Source of the DNA: Cryptomeria japonica | Lineage: Eukaryota > Streptophyta > Pinopsida > Cupressales > Cupressaceae | Direction: 5' to 3' | Length of the DNA stretch: 64,000 nt | Assembly (NCBI RefSeq): GCF_030272615.1 | Contig: NC_081408.1 | Location: 764,104,173 to 764,168,172 of the forward strand | Shown: positions 58,912-64,000 of the stretch, one piece after another | Position numbering within the stretch: position 1 is the first letter of the stretch | How the letters are laid out: every line of letters starts with the position of its first letter | Position numbers and translations under genes: made by a program | Notes under the pieces: model-generated | Told to the model about the DNA's origin: nothing | Databases searched by the model: none | What the model saw: the letters and a program-made list of their open reading frames with translations, nothing else

Positions 58912-60849
58912 TCATCTACAAGGCTGATTTGGTCTATCTGAAATTTGATAACTGATTGAAATGACACATGTGCTCCTATTCTTTATCATACTTATTTTCC
59001 CAAGCTCCAAATAATCTATTTGTAAGCCACTAAAACACTTGAATTTTGACAACATTTTCATTGTTTCTGCATACTTGGAATCTGTAACCGCTCTAGAATC
59101 TCTTTGACAACTTTCACACATTTATTCAAAGGCATACATCTCATCAAGAACTGAATTTAGTTGAACCATATTCAAATATCGATCAGAATAAACCAAAGAT
59201 ATTACCTTTGGACCTTCAATGTTGAATTATAATTTCACATTTGTAGTGTTTTTGTTTTTCCTTGATCATCTTTGATGGTTGTAAATAACTTCTCTAAATT
59301 CTACTTAAGCTTCTTGTCAAGATTCATTATGCATGATACCATTTTCTCTACCAATAGAATATTCTATAAAAACTAATAGAAGTTCCATTGATTTGTCAGG
59401 ATCATACCTTTATCTTTTAATCATATCCCTAATAATTTGAGTTCTAGGGAGCTACTTTTCTCTAATTGGTTTCAAATTCCCAGTAGCCAAATCATGCTTA
59501 ATCATTGTGTATGTTAGGTCATAGTTTTCCTTCTAATCATCATCTAGCTTTGTATTTATTTTAGCTAACTTATCGCTAACTAGATTAATGACCATCTTAT
59601 TCACTATCTACATTTTTCTTCCTTTCAATTCTTCAATCTCATCCTTCAACTCCTTAATCTCGGTTAATAGTTCTTCTCTATTAGATGAAAATACTTGAAA
59701 AGAAGATGAAGAGGTGGATACAATTTACACTAGAGAACTTTTCAATACCTCTATATGTGCTTCCAAATCCTTGTTACTTGTTGCCAACTACATGCATTCC
59801 TTCTTTAAGGCTCCATGATCTATGTAAAGCTTCTTAGTAGATGCCTTATTAAATAAAGTAGTATTGACTACTAGATTTGTAGCTTTTGAGGTAGGGGTGT
59901 TTGATACTCTTTTCATGAATCAACTCTCTTTAAAATCTTCTAATTTTTTAACCAAATTTGGATTATTTGTATTTGGAGGCAACACCCTTGCATCATCAGA
60001 AGATTGTACTAAGGACTATGTATAGAACTAGACAAATCTTTCTCTACCCACTCTCTGATGAATAAATTTGTTTCTCTTACTTTCTTACAATATCAAAAGC
60101 CAGTGCACTACAAAGGTCCCAACGTAGAAATAAAAGAATTAAAATCTCTCTAACCAACTTCCTACCCACTTCTAGTGTGATGTTCTCAACTCTAAGGCTA
60201 AGTTTATTCAACACTTATTCCCAATTCTATCTCATTCTAAAAGTGATGCATTGTTTGTCTCCTTTACAACTTTCTTTTGACATTCATCTATTTTCAATTA
60301 AATAAAAAAATCTTTGAATTCTTGAGTCTACACAAAGTTATCATCATCAAGAAATTGGTTGCAAGCCAATTCTCTTATGTCATTTGCATGGTCTTCTACT
60401 ATCCTCAAATTCTCTAATGTCTTGTGTTGAGGCATAAGAGGAACAATCATCCTCGATGTCTTGAAAGCTAGAGAAGACGGTGGAGGAGGATGAGAAATAT
60501 GAGGAGAATATGGAGCTTCCTACAATTTAGGCTCAACAATCTATACATCCTCTCCAACATCAACAAATTCAATGCTTTTTCCTTTATCCTACTTCAAATC
60601 AGACAACTTTGCCTTCTTAGCAGATGGCTCTTCATCCTTTTCTTCCTTTACCCCAATAACAATGGGTTATTTATCCTTTATGACTATTTACCTTGGAATC
60701 AAAGAATCTACATGCTCCAACAACCTTTGAATCCTTATGAATGGATTTTATGCCACAATAAAGAATCCATAAAATTCGGGTTTTCAATTCTTCTCATCTT
60801 TTCATCTCTTACGATTGTATTCCATCTTCGTAGGACCAGAAACATGTAG
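58912..60849 (-). pseudogene. Long decayed coding-like region, family unknown
   Basis: Reading down the minus strand, one finds a nuclear-signal-like PSAKKAKLSDLK, then VDVGEDV, Pro-rich YSPHISHPPPPSSLAFKTSR, ENLRIVEDHANDIRELACNQ, DHGALKECM, LATSNKDLEAHIEVLKSSLV, a coiled coil NREELLTEIKELKDEIEELK (about 59670) and SKYAETMKMLSKFKCFSGLQ. Many stops, mostly TAG/TGA, interrupt, but protein-like text persists over roughly 1.9 kb in one direction. It could be a mobile-element accessory protein or a dead host gene. I do not recognise a domain. Confidence 0.4.
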
Positions 60850-60910
60850 AAAAAATAAAGAAAAATTAATGAGGTTAGAATAAAAGAAAAGATATTTACT
60901 TACTAAATTA

Positions 60911-61345
60911 TACAAACCCTCATCCTCTATCACATCAACAGGATACTCACATCTCAAAAAAGCCATACCTCTCAATCAAAGGAATTCTTCTGAAGCATCT
61001 ACTAGTGACAGTAGGACACACATAATGTGGTGTAGGTATAGAACTAAACTTCTTCAAAAAGTAATCTATCAAGATAAAGAATAAATCCAAGAGCTAGAAG
61101 ATGAAAGAAATGAAAAACTTACAGAATAATTAACAAAAGGAAAAGAAATGGGAGCCTTCATTTCTAGATTCAATGAAATTTCTCTAGCTCCTATATCTAC
61201 AACCATTTCAGAAAAATAGGAAGAAGAACTAGATAACCAAGAGAAATTTAACAATCCTCTCATACAAGAAGCTATCCATGCTTAAGGATTTGATCTAGAG
61301 ACATGATAAGAAGAACCTAAGAAATACAAAGCTTTTAGACAACCC
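60911..61345 (+). repeat. Direct repeat flanking pararetrovirus-like RT, copy 1
   Basis: Homologous to 62183-62618 in the same orientation, about 1.27 kb apart (for example cctcatcctctatcacatca, catacaagaagctatccatg). In plus sense it is coding-like (NEISLAPIS, IQEAIHA, PKKYKAFRQPITTS) but with stops. It lies before the minus-strand RT/RNase H fragment. Confidence 0.7.
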
Positions 61346-61533
61346 ATTACAACATCATGCCTAGGTTTAGAATTACAAATCCATTTTCAAGGAATAAAAT
61401 CCATGGCTGCTAATATTTGGAAAAAACTATTTTGGTTCCAAATTCCTAGTGTGGTTAATATTTATTTGGCTTGAATCATTTTGTATCTGTCAAAGAGATA
61501 ATCATTTGCTAAATCAAAAATTTTCCTATCCCT

Positions 61534-62175
61534 TCAATTAAAGGGATCGGTGTTGAACTCAAGACAGCTTTCTTCAAACCATCGCTTCTCTCTGATCTGC
61601 CTTACTTGAACATTTACATTTTGTTGATGTCCTTCTCTAGAGAGAAAATCTGCAAATACATTCATGTTTCCTAGTAAATGTTCAATTTCAAAGTCTAAAG
61701 TGTTAAGAAATTGAGCCCATCTTAATAGACAACCTCGGATCACTTTGTCCTTGGATTCCTTCTTAAAAGATCACTTCTGATTAGAAATTTTTTATCAACA
61801 ACAAACATATAAAAGGATTTTAAGGAATTTATCATAGCAATATTTTCTTTATGAGCATTGTGATAATTCAACTCATTGCCTTTAAAACTGTCGGAAACAT
61901 ACCTTACAACTTCTTCTTTACCTCGTGGAGGTTTTTCCTTCAGGATGCCTACCCAAACATTTTCACTTGCATCTGTTTCTATAATTTTATCACCATTACC
62001 AAGCAAATGTAGAGGTGGTAACGAAGCACATTTTCTCTCGATTTTGTCAATAGCCTCATTATGTTTAGATGACCAAAGTAGAGGGTTCTTCTTTAGTAAT
62101 TTATTGAGTTCTATTATGCCTTGGACAATATTTTAATAGAATCTTGCAACATAGTTAACCAACCCAAGATATTTA
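61534..62175 (-). pseudogene. Endogenous caulimovirid-like RT/RNase H fragment
   Basis: Minus-strand frame contains, in order, an RT thumb-like YLGLVNY, KKNPLLWSSKHNEAI, an RNase H start ETDAS, a YVSDSF...ELNYHNAHKEN segment and LLRWAQFLNT...IEHLLG-N-FADFLSRE. The ETDAS, YH..HKE and FADFLSRE motifs point to Caulimoviridae rather than gypsy RNase H. It has an internal stop (62133) and another after NPRTK (61740). Without the rest of RT, protease, capsid or movement protein it is a fragment; old, inactive viral insertion. A gypsy origin is the alternative. Confidence 0.65.
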
Positions 62176-62182
62176 ATTACTC

Positions 62183-62618
62183 AATAAGACAAATCCTCAT
62201 CCTCTATCAGATCAATAGGATACTCACATCCCGAAAAAGCCATAGTTCTCAATCAAAGGAATTCTCTAAAGCACCTGCTAGTGGTAGTATGGCACACAGA
62301 ATCTAGTGTAGGCATAGAATTGAATTTATTCAAAAAGTAATCTATCAAGATAAAGAAGAAATCCAAGAGCTAGAAGATAAAGAAATGAAAATCTTACAAA
62401 AGAATTAACAAAAAGAAAAGAAATGGAAGCCTTCTTTTCTAGATTAAATGAAATTTCTCTAGCTCCTATATCTCCCACCATTTCAGCAAAAGAAGAACTA
62501 TATAATCAAGAGAAATTTTATAGTCCTCTCATACAAGAAGCTATCCATGCTGAAGGATTTGATCCAGACACAAGAGAAGAGGTACCTAAGAAATACAAAG
62601 CTTTTAGATAACCCATTA
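62183..62618 (+). repeat. Direct repeat flanking pararetrovirus-like RT, copy 2
   Basis: Better preserved copy of 60911-61345. Plus frame 62423-62611 reads MEAFFSRLNEISLAPISPTI and IQEAIHAEGFDPDTREEV, ending KKYKAFR before a stop (TAA). Upstream text IQELEDKEMKILQKN in a shifted frame suggests a coiled-coil lead-in. Probably a viral or retroelement polyprotein piece; family not certain. Confidence 0.6.
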
Positions 62619-62626
62619 CAACCTCA

Positions 62627-62702
62627 TGTCCTTCCATTTGGTATCAAGACCACTCCTTCTATTTTTCAGTAGCACATGGATGTTATTTTTCACAAATATT
62701 TT
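62627..62702 (+). pseudogene. RT fragment on the plus strand
   Basis: Reads VLPFGIKTTPSIFQ, stop, MDVIFHKY: the finger/palm segment (normally MPFGLKNAPSIFQ...MD-IF) of caulimovirid and gypsy RTs. It faces opposite to the RT/RNase H at 61534-62175, so the locus is rearranged. It ends where LTR H begins. Confidence 0.6.
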
Positions 62703-63899
62703 TGTTACTACTTATTAAGTTGCCATTAGTTTTATATCAAAAGTCATTCTATATACTCTAGTCGGTTACTACTACCGAAATTTTCAGTTGGTAAGCATAG
62801 AGCAGTCAGTTATAGAAGGGAGCAGTCATAGAGCCTAGTATACACCGAGTTGTCTACCAAGTAACATTCTATGTCTACCAAGCAGCAATAATGATACACC
62901 GAGTTGATATACATCGAGTGAAACATGTTACCAAATTCATTGAACCTAGACACACATGTGGAAACGTGTTACAAGATCGAGGAACAAAGAACCGTTATCA
63001 CATTGGAAATTGCACTTCTAGATTGTGTATGATTTTGAGGTCATCTAACCAATGAAATATTTTGTATAGTTATTCATTCGATAAATCATGTTTGTAAGAT
63101 CGAAGCAATGAACAAATCACCTACATAAGAGATCTATTCATACAGCATGGATTGGGATCAGATAGAGATATAGAGGTATGTGTGTATGAGTGTGAAGACA
63201 AACATATGTGAAAAGAAAAATCATGAGAAAGCACTGAGTGTTATGACTGTTACAGACACACAAAGGTCACCAAGAAGGATTTTAGAGAACAGTCAAGGAA
63301 TAGAGTAAATAGAAGGGTTTACCGAGTTACTTTATGGATTACCAAGGTATGCTATAAGCAAGGTAATCTCATTTTGAGCACATAGAATCTGCTATAACAT
63401 TCTAGATGTAAAGTTGCAGATATCTGTAAAGATTTTATTGTAATATTTTGAAGTTGTAAGAGAAACCTTTAACAGGGTAAAAGACTCTAACAAAGTCTAT
63501 AAATTGTAAAGCCTTTAACCAGGTGCAACATTTAGTTTAAGTGTTGTAAAATCCTTTAGCAAAGTAGATCTAATGATCTTGATACTCCTAACAGGGTAAG
63601 CTATTAGAAATAGATAAACATGTAGCTCTAACCAAGCACCCTTTATTATTGCAGTAGTTAAGTTGTGGGTGCCATCCCCACTGTAGTTTTTCTCTCTAAC
63701 CAAGAGTTTCTACATAACCAAAATATATGTGTTATGGAGTGAATCATGTATGATTGTTATTTTTTTTTTTTAGCTTTATGTTATATTACAGCACTTTTTG
63801 GTTTATGCATAACAGTAAAGATATTGTTGAAGAAAGGATTTGAAGTACTGATTCACCCCTCCCCTCTCAGTACATTAGCTTTCCGTATTGGGCCTAACA
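62703..63899 (+). repeat. 5' LTR of copia element H (runs off window)
   Basis: Right end ggcctaaca directly precedes a primer site; left end placed at TGTTACTAC where RT homology stops (approximate). Text of the A/D/E LTR type (aacagggtaaaagactctaa, gtgccatccccactg, attcacccctcccctctcag). About 1.2 kb. Confidence 0.75.
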
Positions 63900-63901
63900 A
63901 T

Positions 63902-63913
63902 TGGTATCAGAGC
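63902..63913 (+). other. Primer binding site of element H
   Basis: tggtatcagagc, an exact initiator-Met tRNA complement, two bases after the LTR. Confidence 0.9.
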
Positions 63914-63961
63914 TTGAATCTTGGAAAAGGGTTTAACAACCTGAAGAGAAAGATCTTATCA

Positions 63962-64000
63962 ATGGAAGGCTATAAACAATCTTGGATAATTGTGTATCTG
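63962..64000 (+). CDS. gag: Start of Gag of element H (partial)
   Basis: The first ATG after the primer site opens MEGYKQSWIIVYL, cut by the window end. Position matches copia Gag starts in A and C; too short to judge integrity. Confidence 0.45.
   Translation, partial: MEGYKQSWIIVYL

Noticed and set aside
63515-63703. Minus-strand frame in LTR H
   Set aside because: Non-coding LTR sequence.

Overview
This window is intergenic, repeat-dominated plant nuclear DNA, most likely from a gymnosperm (conifer-type) genome. The evidence is AT-rich sequence with no intact host gene, nested Ty1/copia and Ty3/gypsy LTR retrotransposons with methionine-initiator-tRNA primer sites, plant-mobile-domain (PMD) gene debris, a non-LTR RNase H remnant and fragments of an endogenous caulimovirus-like pararetrovirus. 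The organism call is inference; no species-specific marker is visible.

Layout. (1) 1-18175: a head-to-tail tandem array of eleven complete ~1.6 kb units plus a truncated twelfth, open at the left edge of the window. Each unit carries, on the minus strand, a 742-bp stretch of a PMD (MAIN-like) coding sequence, followed by a low-complexity spacer rich in degenerate GCGCTAA motifs and CAAT/AATC tracts. All eleven PMD copies share the same two nonsense codons, so the array grew from an already dead gene. (2) 18176-19229: unique sequence and one copy of a dispersed LTR-like repeat; the second copy is at 52605-53410. (3) 19230-38470: a three-level nest. A Ty3/gypsy element with gag and protease but no visible RT/RNase H/IN is interrupted in gag by copia element A (minus strand, 19904-35045). 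A is itself interrupted in integrase by younger copia element B (24031-30773) and in protease by solo LTR D (31271-32495). Target-site duplications support each step. (4) 38990-39690: C-terminal integrase remnant of a separate gypsy element. (5) 39765-50493: a second nest. A copia-type LTR (E) is split by copia element C (plus strand, 40812-50197), whose protease is split by a 4.37-kb solo LTR (F), which contains smaller LTR G. (6) 50494-60850: AT-rich, mostly anonymous DNA with a LINE RNase H remnant (55308-55805), an unidentified open frame (54552-54960) and decayed minus-strand coding debris (57010-57270, 58912-60849). (7) 60911-62702: caulimovirid-like RT/RNase H on the minus strand flanked by two direct copies of a ~430-bp coding-like segment, with a scrap of RT on the plus strand. 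(8) 62703-64000: the 5' LTR, primer site and first gag codons of another copia element running off the right edge.

No gene here looks able to make its full product. The stop codons examined are overwhelmingly C-to-T or G-to-A changes (CAG to TAG, CAA to TAA, CGA to TGA, TGG to TGA), as expected for long-methylated, silenced repeat DNA. LTR divergence judged by eye gives an order that agrees with the nesting: A oldest (roughly a tenth or more), C intermediate (roughly 4%), B youngest (roughly 2%).

Most singular feature: the PMD-derived megasatellite, with exactly constant gene-block length, shared fossil nonsense codons and a partial five-unit higher-order period.
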